Of a stretch of 64,000 nt of DNA, positions 43,301 through 58,300 are shown piece after piece (position 1 is the stretch's first letter; the number at the start of each line of letters is the position of its first letter). This DNA comes from Lichenostomus cassidix (taxonomy: Eukaryota; Chordata; Aves; Passeriformes; Meliphagidae): NCBI GenBank assembly GCA_008360975.2, contig CM039198.1:8514547-8578546 (forward strand), written 5' to 3'. The notes beneath the pieces are model-generated. The model made no database searches. It saw nothing but the letters and a program-made list of their open reading frames with translations, and had not been told where the DNA came from. Both the position numbers and the translations under genes were made by a program.

Positions 43301-46300
43301 ATCGCGTCTGCGGTGACATCTTTAGGTTGTCACTCTGTGTTGAACAGGAGGTGAAGTCCTGCGTGAGCCACCTACAGAAGGAGGTGGCAGATCTGCTCCA
43401 AAGCCAGGGAGAGAACATCTGCACCAATTGCCATTTTGGCTTGGTACAAAAAAAGCTAGAAAACAAAACAAAACAAAACCCCACCACCTGAGATGGTGAG
43501 ACACCACTGCAAAACCAACATGGTCTATTTTTCCTGTAACATCTCAAAAATCTACCAGACAAGTTGCCACCTCTTCCATTGGAACTTATTTTCTAATTTT
43601 CCTAGTTTTGCAGAGGGAGGAGTGCAGTGGTTGCTGAGTGTCAGCACAATGGCCACAGCTGGTCAGTGAAATGCAAAAGGTGCTCAGCAAATAGTGATGA
43701 AAGGGAATATTTTCATAAACCCCCCAAATCTTGTGCACACTGCACTGCATGACCAAAGTAACCCATTTCATGGACATGTCTGTCCTCTCTGAATGAAACA
43801 ACTGATTGAAAACAAATAACATTTAATATCTTTTCATACAGCTCACCCAATGCCAAGTGATAGCAATGACTGAGGGATGGCATTGGAATGGCATTGGAAT
43901 ACCAAGCAGGAAATTTAGTTTGATTTTTGCTTTGTGCATTTGCTGCCTGAGTGTCTCCCATGCCTATTCAGTAATTCTAACTATGTGTATACAAATGCCA
44001 TTTTTTAAATATGTGTGTGGTCTGAGGGCCACAACATTAATCAGACTTATATATATATTTGTCATTTTGTCTTCCCATCCATATTCTTAAGAAAAGAAAA
44101 ACACATTCAGCAATAAAATGAATGTTTTGTGACTCTTTAGAAGAAACAGCCATTTGACATTAGCCCTGAGGATTTTATCTAACACAAAGTTATTACACAC
44201 AAGAAAATGCTATAAAAATAAGGTATTTAGACTCTTGGACAAATCTATCCTGAGAAATATCTGCCACTGCCAAACATAAGCAGCCTCCACATTTTCAACT
44301 GACTGTAAATTGGAAAGTCATGTACAGCAGTTTCTGCTCTCCTGCTCACCCCACACCACACTGCTGTTTTTGGCAATCAAGCTTTCCAAAGGGTGTCACA
44401 GTGACCAGGCTGTGTCCCAACAGGGACTTGTGCAGTATCCACTCTGGAACTGGGCAAATTCATACACTGATGGGTGATCCTGGACAAGGCAGTTCAGTAT
44501 TATACAACCCAAAAAAAGAGTTCCTCTCCTCACCCTGAGTACCTGAATACTACAGCTGTGTCTCACCTTCTACTATGCTTAGCTACCAGCAGGCAGGAAC
44601 ATGGTGCATTTGCTGCTCTCCATAAGCACTAAATAAAGTTTCATGGCATTTCAAAAGAAGAAATACATCATGCAGAATATTGAGAATTGCCCTGATTTAT
44701 ATTAATTATCAACTAGTACTCTGGGGACAAAATATCTTACAAGAATTTTGCTGCATTAGATTAGAAGCATCAAGGGGGCATATGAAGAAGAAGTGACTTT
44801 GTACAAATGTCAGTCACTGGCCAACTCACCTTTTTCTGATTAGCTGGTGACAAACTTCTGTAGAGCTTCTTGCCTTGCTTGCCAGCATTCCAAATGGTGA
44901 AAGATGCCCATGAGCTCAGGACTCTCTCCTCAAGAAACCTGACTCGGTGATTCCAGATGGTTCCCCTGGCAAGTTAGAAAAAGGGCAGATTTTGATCCCT
45001 AAAACTTTTAGCATTATTATACACCTATATACCTATATTATATAATATATAGGTATATTATTATATACCTATACTCAGCTACATGTAAACCTGACCAGAG
45101 TGATTCACATAATACAAAAAAATCACCTCTAAACATTATACTGAAAATTTCTGTGGGAAATACAGACTGTTGCTAGAACAAGATAAATTCTGTGGAAGTT
45201 CTCAGACAAAAACCATTCAGATAGATACGAAGCAGTAGCTAAACAACTCGTATTTTCAAGAACCCTCCCAGATCACACGAATATGAAAAGCTGCAGCTGT
45301 GGTAAGGAAATTCAACCATTCCCACACCTCTACTTATCTATGAACTGCTCTAGAACCCTGCAGTCCTAAATCCAAGCTGACCTTTTCCTGTTCCATCTGC
45401 CCAACGTGATCATTCTCCTTGGCCAATGTGAAGTTGGAATCTCACAAATTTCTAAGTCCAGCTTATCCCCACCACCACCCAGTGCTGCAGCAGAAATGAA
45501 TTTACATTGTGGTGTTTGGCTCAAGGCTGCAACACGTGGAGTGTCAAAGCTCTGAATCAGCAACACCCTCCAGCAACAATCACTGAGCTGCAAAGTCCCA
45601 ACAAATCACTCTGTTCTACAATTCACACTGACCAATATGCACACACACATTTTGGACCAAATTAGAGAGATTTAACTGTAAAAGCTCCAAAGTGTTATTC
45701 AGCACTGACACAAATGTGTGTGTCCCTTTATTTGAAGGCAACTTTCATAAGAAACTGCATTTCTAAAAACAAAAAGCATTAGAGTTTTGTTTTTCCTCTA
45801 AGAAGTGGTATGCCTCATAAAACTTCATAAAATACACTTGAGGAAAAAAAGCAAACTGGCAGATATCTGTGTGCAATTATACCTTCAAGACTTCATCTTT
45901 GGGAGAGATTCCACAACATAATTAAGCCAAGTGGGTGAGGTGACACTAGGGTGACACAAATACCAAATGACAAATCACACAGCTCTGGAACCAGTTGCAA
46001 AGGACCATCCAACAGCCTTAGACACTGAAGATCTGCTGACATCTTCAACAAGTTCAAGACAGGTTCTCAGAAAGAGAAAACAATGTCAAGGAAAGCAGTT
46101 GGTTCATGGTCCATTCCTCCAAACCAGCAAATCCACTTGGGCAACTACAGATTATTTTCAATATCTGAGTGTGTGTTCTACCTTAAAAAGTAATATTTAA
46201 GACTACATCATTTATCATGGATGAAAGAAAACTGCCTGCTGTCAAAAACATCTGATTCATTTCCAGTGTTCATTTAACATTCATTAACTAGGAACCCACC

Positions 46301-49300
46301 TCAGACTTATTAAACAGATAGATATTTCTCAGATAGAATAAATTGATTTCCTCAATTTGACAAATGAATCTTCTGAACCTACATGAATGAACCTACATCT
46401 CACAAACAAGGCACCCAGAGCTGTAACCTTCTTTCACAGGAAATTCTGATGAACACCTAGCTGTGTCTACTTAGGTAAGGCATATCTTCAAACAGGGTTT
46501 TCCATTTGCTTATTTGCATCATTCCTGCACAGTCCCAAGTTATGCTCTGAAGATCCTCAGAGGACCAAAGCAAATGGACTTGCTGGGATTGTTCCTCAGC
46601 TCCAGTGACCCCACTTCACTTCAGCACAGCCAAATCCTGCTCAGCACTTCATCACTGATCCTGGTGTGATAACTTGGAAAGGATGTCATGCACAAATAAA
46701 TGCACCCAAGCACAACAGCCACTCCATATAAAATTCCCCCACAGTTTCAAGGATGACAGCTCTGCACAAGCATTTCAACTAATGGAGAAAAGAAATTCTT
46801 GGATTTGATCAAAAATCTCTTCTAATGCAACCACAAGATGCATTCCTGCTGCAAAGCTTTAACTGCTGCTGGCATCCTTTGACACTTGCCTTTTTCCATG
46901 TTCATTAGAGCACACTGTATTCCCAGAAGGCAAGTTAAAGTAACAAAATATGAAGGTCGAGTATTTTCCAGGATCACTTTACTAGAAATTTTAGAGCTTC
47001 TGCGCACTTCTAAAAAGGAAGATTATTGCTTTGCACATAAATGGGAAGGTTTTAAAAGTGATTTTCCTTTGAAATCTGACTTCAGAAGGATAACACCATA
47101 TTACATTCCAAAGAAACTTCAGAATCTGTTCTGCTGGCTTGAGTGACACCAGCAAGTTTCTTTTCCACTTGAGTTTGCCACATTAAGAAAGCTAAAGTAA
47201 AAAACCAGGCAGCCTTACAAGGCATGGAAAGAACTTTTAACTAACTTCTAGGTGCAAACACTGCAATCTACCCCCAGGCTAACAGAAGATGTTTCTAATT
47301 GTCACGGAGATGGATGTCCCAGCACAGCAGTATTGGTTCTTCCAGACAATTTGTGGTTGCTGTCTAGGTCATGGGAGCTTCTGTGCCACAGGAATCCCTA
47401 TTGAGGTAAAATTCAGTCTGACCAAATCTCAGTGTTAATAATCACCCATGAAGATTTCAGACTGAAGCAGATTTACTGACTCACCTCACCAATGAGTGTT
47501 ATCTTGGAAAAAGCAAGTGGGGACAGTATGTAAGAGAACTGCACTCAGAAATAAAAGGGTATGAAAAGTATTAAACTCCAGATTAATTGCATTGTTGTTC
47601 AACCATAAGAATATTGTCAGACAGCTTCACTCAATAAAAAAATTTCTTAAACACATACTGTGTTGTGAAAATGAAGCCAATATACCCAGCAGTTGGCATT
47701 TTTTGCTTGCATCACTATGAGGCATTCTCATAACAATGCCCACAGAAAAGCACTTGAAGCTCACATCCCCATATTGTGTGATTTCAATGAAAACATTAAA
47801 TTGCATCAAACACTTTGAAGTCTTGAGTTAACCCTGAAATACTTTTAACAGTGCAAGCTGAGATAGCAGATAAATACAGAACTGAGGGGAGAAATTGTGA
47901 CTGAGCTTTAGAGTGACACTCACAGGCTTCACCTTTGTGAGAACCTTCTCTGCACAAACAATCCCACAGGCTGGAGCAAAAGGGAGCTTACAGGTGTCAG
48001 AGGAGAGAGTTTCGGTTATTCCCTTCAGGTTTCCGGTTCACCTAATTTGCCACAGTTTTTGATGTTTCCAGAACAGATAACTGGGATTCCTGCCTGGAGG
48101 GATAAGGGAATGCCATTTTCCCATCCCTTACGAGCCAGTGCAGGTGCACCAGACAGGAGCTGCAGCAACGTGCAGAGGGTAATTAAAGAAATGCCTGAAA
48201 CGATCTAGAAGTTGTACAAACCACTAGTCAGAGATGATTCTCACAGCTATTTTCAGATTATGCATTATTACATATTCACAGCCACCAGCAAAACCTAGGA
48301 GGTATTATTACTCTGCATCACCCCAAATCAAGACTGCTTTTTTCATCCATCTCACAAACGATTAGAGTAAGCAATTTGCAGTAGCCTTTAGTACTGTTTC
48401 CAAGCCTGTATTCAGTTCACAAGATTTTCCTCAGCCAGAAGGTGGGATAAATTCTTCTCACTGTACAGATTTGTTCCCATATCCTAATGCTCCTTCTTGA
48501 CTGTAAGCCTTGAAATACATTATTTTCCCCATTTCTTTCATTTTCTCATCACAACTTATAAAATAAACGTTAGAAGTATTTCCATTTGAAACATCATCCT
48601 TGAGGCTTACGTAATTTTCCTAAGCTCTCACTTGCCATGGCCCCTCAATGCTCATCAGTTTTGGAGTGAGGAAGAAGAGGAGCCAAAATTCTGCAGGAGT
48701 GAAATGAGGGTATTCATGCAGTGGGTGAGAATGACTATGCCGTGTGTTCCTCAGCCCCAAACAGTTATTACCAGACCATCCACCCAAGTCATGCAACAAT
48801 GGAGCTCTGTTAAAAATGTGTGGTGACCTACTGACTGAATACAGGAGTCAAGGAACATCTGCTCTATTCCTATTTTGAAATGAAAGATAATGTGACAATA
48901 AAAGCAATATGATTTAATGTCTGAGCTCAGTCAAACCTCGCCATATTGTTCCACTGCCTTTCCCCTCCTTCCCCCAGTGAGGCCACATAAGTGAATCCAC
49001 AGAGCAAAGACAGATGTACAAGTACTTGAGAAATGCAGAAATACTAGCTCAATATCCTGAACAGTACTGGAATTTTAGGCATCGATTGCCATCCACAGAA
49101 ATACTAGAGATCCATAAATCTGACCTTTTCTCTCCATGCTGGCCCTGCACAGTGCTCAGGTAACTCCAGATGGGAAGAGGAGCTACCCAAGTGAACAGCC
49201 TCTTCCAGGGCCTTGTTATTGATGGCAGGATAAGAGAGTTCTGTGTGATAGGTGAACCTCACCTGATCGACAAACCAGAGGTGGAAAACCAGAGAACTTC

Positions 49301-52300
49301 GTAGTCACAGTGAGAACTGAAAAAACAGATTCCTTACAGCTAGTGTTGCATGCAGAATTCAAGGTCCTTACCATCCACAGGAAATTCAGAAATAAATCCT
49401 GGTTGAACCTTGGCCATACTGGTGAATAAACTGATTTTTTTTTGCCGTTGTTGTTCTGTTGAACTTCATGTGAACTTATTAATTGCTGGACTATATCGTC
49501 CCACTGAGTTATTACATTTACACTGTTAATAGGTTCTATTAATGTCTGAGTTCATTTTCAGGTCACGGGTCATTAGCTGAGGCATGGTTTGCATTGTGGC
49601 CTATTTTTCATGAAAGGCTTATTAGGAAAGACAGAGACTATCAATGTTAATGGCATTTACTTTTCAAGAATCTAATGAGGTCATTAGTTTCCATGTTTAA
49701 TTGAAGTGCCAAATGCAAGCATAGAAGATAAAAATGCAGTTGACCTCATCTTTATTTGAGTTCTACAGGAATATGTTACACTATTCCTCTCTCCTGCCTA
49801 TTTTTGGCCATGTCTGATTTTGCAGGAAATGAAGGAAGCATTCCTGTGCTCACCACAGATTGGAGACCCAGCCTCTCAGAGCACCTCTGAAACAGCCAAA
49901 TGTGTGTTTCATGCTAAGTGCCTGTTCTTCTTTGCTCAGATGACACTGGAAGCTTCCAGTGCCTGAAACCAGATGGTTTCAATAGATTATGTAATTCTGG
50001 TTATTTCTGCAAACCAATATTATACTCGTTCTGAGCACAGGGGATCTGAAATTCCTGAAGCCTAGAAGGTGCACTTCATCTTTTCTGTGTAAAAGGGAAT
50101 TGCCCAGATCTTAGACAGAAGGTACACACCTTATTTTTCACATATATTATATTTGTCTTGACTTAAAACTTGTAAATTGCTCCAAGGATTAGCTGCATGC
50201 CCCAACCACCTGTCTTCATGAGCAGCACTACCTAAGGACAAGTGCAATGTTTTATTGCTCACCTCGCTCCAAGCTCACTTTCATCTCACAGTGAGGTATT
50301 GTTGTATATATAGTTCCTTTCTCTCCCCTTTGGCAAGATAAAAATCTATGAATTTTAAAATGTTTTTATTATACATCAGACTTTCTTACTCTGGTACTTC
50401 TCACTCTAAAGCCAGCTCTGATATGGTCTCACATTAATGCAATGTGGCTGTGAAGCACTGAGTACACCAAATAAAGTGATTTAGGTCCAAGAGATACGAT
50501 ATGTGGGATTTTGTGTTGTAAATTCCTAGCTGAAGAGAATTTTCTCAAAATCCAGCAGGTATCCATCACAGACTTTGGATGAAATGACAATGAGAACATT
50601 CATATTTCTGCATGCACCTAATGAAATCTAAATATAGACGCTGAACTTCATGCAGATTCTGTCACGCACTCAAAACATTTAATAATGCAGACTGATGCCT
50701 CCAGGGTATGGGAGAATGCAAATAAGATTTAGTTTCCTGCTTCACAGATATTCTCAACTATAGATATTTGTTCCAGAAGGATACTAATCATAGCAAATGA
50801 CCTAAAACACATGAATGCTTACAATTATACATACTAACCGAAAAAAAGAACCAAATGTCACTTGCCAAACAGTTTTACATATATTTTATGAAGTCTGAAA
50901 ATGCAATGAGGCTTCTTTGCCCCTGAATGGTTTATGGTCTCACATAAACTGAAACCAGCCTATCACAGGCTATGAGCAACTGTTGTCTCTGCTGAAAAGA
51001 ATGAATGAAGCACCTTTGTATAAAAATGTCCTGCTATGGTTTTTAAGACCTAAACTACGCACACAGTGTTGAAAAGAAACATCAACTTTCCTACAAACAC
51101 CTCTGAATCTCAGACAAGGTATTCATTTGGCTGGTGAGTTACTGCTTCCAAATTCCCAAGTCTAGGGAAACTCAAAATGACATGGGCCAATGGCAAAAAG
51201 CAAAATTCCACAGAAAACTGCTCAACAAAACACATCATAAAGAAAAAGCCTTCCAGAACAGCCAGAACATGCATTAAATAATGTGGAATGACCAAGAACC
51301 AAATTAGGCAAGACCCAATTTAAATTATCAACTTAAACCCTTGTGGTGAGTCCATTAATCTCTTTTTGCTCTGTCTCCAGACAAACACTGGGCAACCCTT
51401 CACAACTTGGGCAGCAAACAAGGAATGAGGCAGGACAAAGAGCTGTTGCACAACCTCATGTTTGGAAGGTCACACCAAACATCATCCCCAGCAGTACCAG
51501 CAGGAAGCCAAGAGGAAGAGCAGCTCGCCTGATTTCTTAGAATGAGACAAGAAAGGCGCCAATTTGGACATCCACCCTGCACATCTGAAACAGCTCACAG
51601 CATTTCCACATTCCCCCAGGATGTTGTAATTCAGGGTGCTTGTGCCACACAAGTTTGTAGAACTGAATAAGCAACAGCTTGCAGTAAATTCAAAACAAAT
51701 TAATTTCCAAGAATTAGATGCTTTCCCACAGATAGAGGCAAAAGGCTTCCAAGAGTGCTAGCATCCCATGATGCGTGGCTGACAAGTTTGTCACTAACTG
51801 CCAAAAGAACCACACAGTAAAAGAGGGGAAAAAAACATCCTTACATTTAAACAAGAATAAAAAGGAAAATAATTTATCTCATGCTTGTTTGCAAAATCAA
51901 AACCATATGTACTATTTGCTTGGAATGACCTCTTCATAGTTAAATGATTTTATATAGATATGCACATATCTGTATAAATACGTATTTACATATGTATTTA
52001 GAAAGGTCTGCAGTGACATTAACCCTGAGTGTGCTATTTATGGCACTTATTTATTTTACAGTATGTACAACAATCCAACAGTGCAGGGACAGACAACTAA
52101 AATGTGCACAGGAATGTTCAGTTTTACTATTCAGTTCTATAAAGCCATAAAAATAAGACTGATTGAAAAGTGTACTTTTATCATTGATCAGTAAGAAAAC
52201 AGTTTACTTAATTACCACTGTGATTCTGGCATGGAATTCCTAAAGGACAGTAAAACTCATGTAACTTTTTATTAATATCAGTGCATAAGAGAAAAGAACA

Positions 52301-55300
52301 ACTTTGGCTCAGCTTGTAGCATGTAGAGGAATCAGCAATTTAACATCTCCTTTAGGGTTTGACCAGCCTTGGAAAGGCAGCAGGCAACAAAGGCAGCTTA
52401 CAAGGAAGCACCTGAGATAATTGCTCCTAAACATCCTCAGGGATTTTTCAAACCTCATTATCTGATTTAGATGGTTTAGACCCTTTAAAACAAGAAAATA
52501 ATATATGTAAAGGCAGCACATTATCAGATTAAAGGTTTGGTTTTGGTCTGATTATTTTTTTTCAAAAGACAGCTTTTGTCGGTATTACAAGTTTCTGTTT
52601 ACTTTTTAAATATTGAGGCAGTTGAATTTGAAATTAAGCTTTAACATTTAAAAAATACTTTTTACATAATGGTTCCCATGGCAAAAAACACGAGAACGAA
52701 ACCCTTGCATATTACATATTAAAAATCCTAATTAAAAACACCAATAAAATTTCACCATCTTTGCTGTCTGTGATCCAAGATAAAACCCATTTTTGACTTC
52801 TAGAAAGCAGAGCTTACTCTAGGACAGAGTGAGTGGCAGCCTGTGGGTGATACCGGTAGAGCAGGAGGCAATGGTTCACTCGAAAGACTTCACCACCCTT
52901 CTGGAGATGTTCATAAAAAAACAGCAAATCTTCTGGGACACCCTGGAACAGAAAACAGTTATTTCACAGTCAGTGACCAGTATTCAGTTACATCTGAAAA
53001 TGTTTTATTATTCTGCCAAATGAATATGGTTTAACAGAATTGTTTTTCATAAATAGGATTTTTCTGTTGCCCAGGGAGGTTGTGGATTTGTCATCCCTGG
53101 AAGTGTCCAAGGCCAGGCTGGATGGGGCTTGGAGCAACCTGGTCTAGTAGAAGGTGACCTGTCCAGAGCAGGAGGTGTAACAAGAGGATCTTTAAGTTCC
53201 CTTCCAATCCAAGCCCATCTCTGATTCTAGAATATTATTTGTGTATGGCTCAATGAACTTATGGGTCATGAAATAAACGTAGCTAATGCTACTAAAAGGT
53301 CAGTGCTATTTAAAAATGAAGTGCAGCTGATTGCAAGGACAGAGGTAGAAAAAAAAAAATCAACTTCATCTCATTTTTGACATCTCAAACTTGGTGCAGG
53401 TGAATCCAAAAGAAAGAGAAACTCAGCTGTTGAACATTTTGTGCAACCTGAAGTTCCATGTAACCAAACAGTTTATACTGAAAAGGATCAGTGACCTTGG
53501 AAGGGTTTTTTTCCATTTTGCTACAATTCTCCTTCTTTCTCTGGTTGCCATACAAATACTGGTCTCTACATAGGAAAGGTGACTCAGGCCCCACAATAAC
53601 AGAGCTCAATAAAAACTGTAATAAAAACAACCTCAGAATGAGACAACATCTGAAAACAATCTTTTTCTTGAAACTTCCTTCCATGGTACATTCATCCTAA
53701 TGGCATTGCACCCACTGCTGCTGGAAACACTGCAATGTAAGATCTCCTGCAATTGTTGATCTAGCAAGCTACAGGAAAATTAGAGATTTCACAATAATCT
53801 CAACATTTCCCACTTAAAAATCAGAGAATCTTCACGTCACAGATAGAGTGTCAGATGGGCAATAATATGGCTCATAGTACTCAATTCCATTTTGTGGCAT
53901 ATGAAGGCATAAACCCACCTTTAAAGCCCCATACAGAAGGTAAAAAAGTAGCATTTATTCATATTTTGCAATGCCACAAGTTCTTGAAATACTAGAACAT
54001 CTAATTTTTTCATATTTAAAGACAATATTTCTTCCCTTCAACATGGTGTTTAGATGGTTTTAGCAGATTAAAAAGCTCCCTTTTATAAAACCAGGTGGAT
54101 CAAAGAAAGTATTTAAATGCAACAAAAAAAAGCTGAAAGATAACATGACAGAATTGAGAAAAAAAAGAAGGTAAAGAGATTGAAATACATTTCTTTCTGT
54201 AAACAATACAACATACATGAACAACCAGGGCATAAACCTCAACCTCAATTTTAATCATTCTATTTCAACACCGAAAAAAATAAGAGTACAAGTTAATAAA
54301 AAAAAAATTAATTGAATTTTTCCCTATTACTACAGCTTCTGAGTTTCTTCCATAATTAGGAAAATGAGATTCTCTAAAATGCTGGACACAACATACCTCT
54401 GTGGTTTCTTCTGGCCCTCTAGTTGCAACACAGTTCAGTGACTCTTTCTCATACCCACCAGGCTGAGCAACCAGAGGGGTGTGGGAGTAGAAGAGAAATG
54501 AGACAAAAAAAGACTTTGAACCCTGGAAAACAACTCCAAAACACTCAGTTTAACATATGTATCTTGGGAGAAATCAGAATCAAATCTGGGCTCTGCAGCT
54601 CCAGCCCTCACTCTGACTCCTGTGTACACTGAATTGGGCCACAATCTCACATTCTGAACCAAATGGATTCTGCTCTGGCTGCTCACTAAGGGCAGCTCAT
54701 CTGTAGCTATCCCTTGTCTTTGCAGACATTTGTCTGACTTCCAGTTTAAGAGCTGCAATGCACAAGAAAAATTTTTAGACAACCTCATACAATTTATGCT
54801 TTATATGAATCCACTTTGAAAGCCACAAAAGTAATCTGGGAGAAGCTGCAGTGGCAGCCAGCAACCACAGTCATCAAGAGTACAAGAAAAACACGAAATC
54901 AATTTCTTTCCATTTGTCTTGAAGCCCTTTCTATATTTTTCTTATTGTGGAATTTAAGGGAAATACTGAGCCAGCAGCAAAGTTCAAACCTTTTTCTCTT
55001 TTCCGGTCACACACCAGACTGTGTCTCAGAGCCCAAACACAGCAGATATCAGCTTGCTGCAGGAGTCATATTTTGATTCAGATCTGTGATTACATCACAT
55101 ACATATCAGCAATTCCTTTTCTTCTGGATAAACATTTGCATTATTCAAGACAACCGTTAATATGTATATTTAAGAGGAGTTACTGCAGAATTAAAAGGAT
55201 CTTTCAAAACCCTGTTTGGTTCCAAGTGCTCTTTTGCTCTCTAACTGGCAGAAATACTCTGGAATAAAGTGCACTCAGCCCTAGGAAGGAGCAGGTGCCT

Positions 55301-58300
55301 TGTACTGCTCAGCAGTGGCCTCTCACATTACAAAGGAGCAGCATTTTTCAGAGGAGGAAAGATGTTGACTGTGTTATGGATCCTGCAGGGATGGGACTTC
55401 CTATGGCTCTTGAGCGTGTAAGTTTGCTGCAATACAAGAGTTTCTTCCCAATTGAGATCTATTATTGGATCCAGATGGCATTTTAAACACCAGGAATCTT
55501 TGTGAAACAACACGACTTTGAAAGAAAAAGCTGTTAAACCACTAAAGGGATATTTTAAGGTATTTTTTTAACATTAATAGCCATAGCTGAAAGTATCAAT
55601 TACTAAACAGCATTTCAGCGATAGGCTACCACATCAATAGCTTTCAGCATTAATAAATACAATTAAATTGCACAGTTTACATGTTACTGGACTACATACA
55701 GAATTTTCCATGTCATAGGCAAAACCCAGCCTCTGCTGCATTAAGGGATAAACTGATTACAGCTCCCAGTGAAAAGCAGAGCCTGTCCCTGCTTTGCTCT
55801 AACCAGCCACATACAAAATATTATTCACTTTATCACATTCCTATTGAACAGGGAAGGGTTTCTCTTGACCCAGTATGTTGGGCAGGTACTGCTTGCAGTG
55901 CTGATGGTTGTACAGATGAGGGGACTGATTCTTTATACACCATGGGGTGTCAAGCAGAACCCTAACTTGAGTTAAAGTAACTCCTTGTTCAGGGACCAAA
56001 CTAAATAATCTGTGATCCTTCTCTAGCTAACTTCTCATTGCTCTCTGTTCTCACTCCTGGCAGCAAACTGTGCTCCAACTGCAGTGACTTCAACCTTGTT
56101 AAGGAGGTTCAAGCATCTCACAACAAGCAATTCTGGCTACAATTCTTGCAGCTCCACCATCAGCCATGATAAGGAGCATCAGTAGGGATGCTCAGCAATT
56201 TTTGGAGAAAGCAAGTGACACCCTTTACAATGCTGTAACTATTAACACCTGGTGAGATCCTGCTGCAGCCCTGGGATGACCAACAGAAAAAGTCAAATTG
56301 CTTTAATTCCTCAGTGGAGCCTAAAATTGATGAAAGGAAAGAATTAAATAGCTATTAATAGCTTTTCTACAGGATTATTGAGATATTCTTAAGTTTCTCT
56401 TTCTGCAGATCTGTCACTTCATTTCTTGGTTCTCATCCAGATCTTGCCTTTTCATCATTCTACCTTGTTTATAGGACCCAAAGCCCATTAGCATTTGTTT
56501 AATTGTTTGGGAAATAAGAGGTTAAAGGAAACTCCAAAGATTGCTTTCATGCAAATGTCTTGGCACAGAGAAATGCAGTTAAACAGAGATGATGGGGAAG
56601 TCAAATGGAAGGGAGGTGGTAAATTCTAAATGATATATAATAACAGACCAGCAGAAAATATAATGAGACATGGGGTATGGAGTGAATTTTCAAATAGGTT
56701 ATAAAGTGTAATTAATCACTGGCTCTGCCACTTTTTCTCTCTTTTTTAGATCAAATATTGATCTCTGTTCTGCCTTAATTATATCAAGCCAAAACACAGT
56801 AGTACCTGTGTTTTATCCTGATTTTCCCCCAGAGCATCCTGACAGATTATTTGACAGACTGACAATATTTTAATTCATTTTCCAAAAATCCAAATTCCTA
56901 CTTAGCCTTTTACCTCTCAGGCATTATTATTATAACCACTTGCCTTTCTGAAGGGAATGACATTTGTGTTCTCTGGCAGAGAAACATGGAAAATTGCTTT
57001 AGTTAGTGCCCAACAACTACAGGGTTACCTCAGAGCTTTACAGCATGGGCTGCAGTCTTCTCCTGTGCTCAAAAGGATGTTTTGACACTTCCTCAATTCG
57101 TGTTTTTGGTGACCTTTTTTCACAAAAATAGAATGAAACTGAGCTGCAGACACTTTGTTTGGAGCCACAGTCTGTAGTCAGAAAGGCCAGTGGTTTACAA
57201 TGCACTGTTCCACCTGGGGCTCATTAAGAATAATTTCCCCCTATTTACACTTCAAGATTAGCTCAGAACTTTAGGGCTGTCACTCCATTTTCAATTTTCA
57301 TACCCTTAAAAAGGAAGGATAAACACAGGGGTGACAGGAAATTTGGAACCAAGTTGTGGTAAAATTCTAGAGAAAGAAACAGGTTTGGCATGTAACAGTA
57401 GAGATGTCGATAGCAATACTGCCTGGAAGAGCCAAGACTTTGCAATTTTCCACACTTGGATGGAGTGGAGCCTGCAGGTTAGCAATGCTCATTTATACAG
57501 CTCTTCTTGTACTCAGGATTTCTGTCAGACACGTGAAACAATCATTTTTCTTGGCTAATAACAGACACCTCGTCTACCACTGCACATGGCTGGGAGCTCC
57601 CCACTCTAACAGATGACACAGCTTCCAAATCTGCTTTTCACATTATACCAGAACACAGACATTTTTTCCTCAGCACAATTTTTTGTTATGCTTTTGGACA
57701 CAGTTATTACTTTTTAACAATGGTGCTACTTATTAGGAGACACCAAAAACTCCAGCAGCAAACCCACTCCTGGTAATGTCACACACCCAGTGTCAAGTGG
57801 GAGTTCTGAAGGGTTTAGTGAAGTGCTGCTACTTCTTTCAATAAGGAAGTACTGCACTCTTTATCCAAAACTGCTGGATAACAGAAAGATCATTTTCTTT
57901 CAGTTTCCTAAAAGAAGTCAGAAACACAGTTCATGTGACTCTTCTTCTAGCAGAGAATACTATTTGAAATGTTACTTTATAGGTCTGTGACCACTTCCAT
58001 TGTATTATTTTAGTCTCAGCACACCATCAGAGCTTGTTAAAATATTTTCAGTGCTCTTGCTTTAACTATCATTTATCAGAGATTGCATAAATAACAACTC
58101 TACCATTTTAGTTAATTAGTACATAAAACAAACATGTCAGTTTCTCAGAGACCATTTATGAAGGTACTATTTAGGATTTTGTTTGGACCTAAAAGGAATT
58201 CACTTCTAACAATTGCAGATCTCGATCAAAAAGAACTTCACTGAAAAAAAAAAACCAAAAACCCAACAACAAAAAAAAAAGCCACCCTGAAAAAAATCTG

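Larger units (their letters stand above)
35426..44829 (-). other. B3GNTL1: B3GNTL1 intron (9.4 kb)
   Basis: This is the longest intron in the window. It holds a CR1 fragment (37612-37705), a 20-base tandem duplication (41724-41763), an AT-rich tract (41777-41950) and an unexplained open stretch with an A-rich end (43240-43491). A homeodomain-like AT motif cluster lies at 36000-36400. No gene is identified. Confidence 0.7.
44966..52817 (-). other. B3GNTL1: B3GNTL1 intron (7.9 kb)
   Basis: It contains two clusters of short AT-rich palindromes (45028-45073 and 51956-51996) and a candidate conserved noncoding block (49440-49740). No CR1 copy or exon is recognised. Confidence 0.7.
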
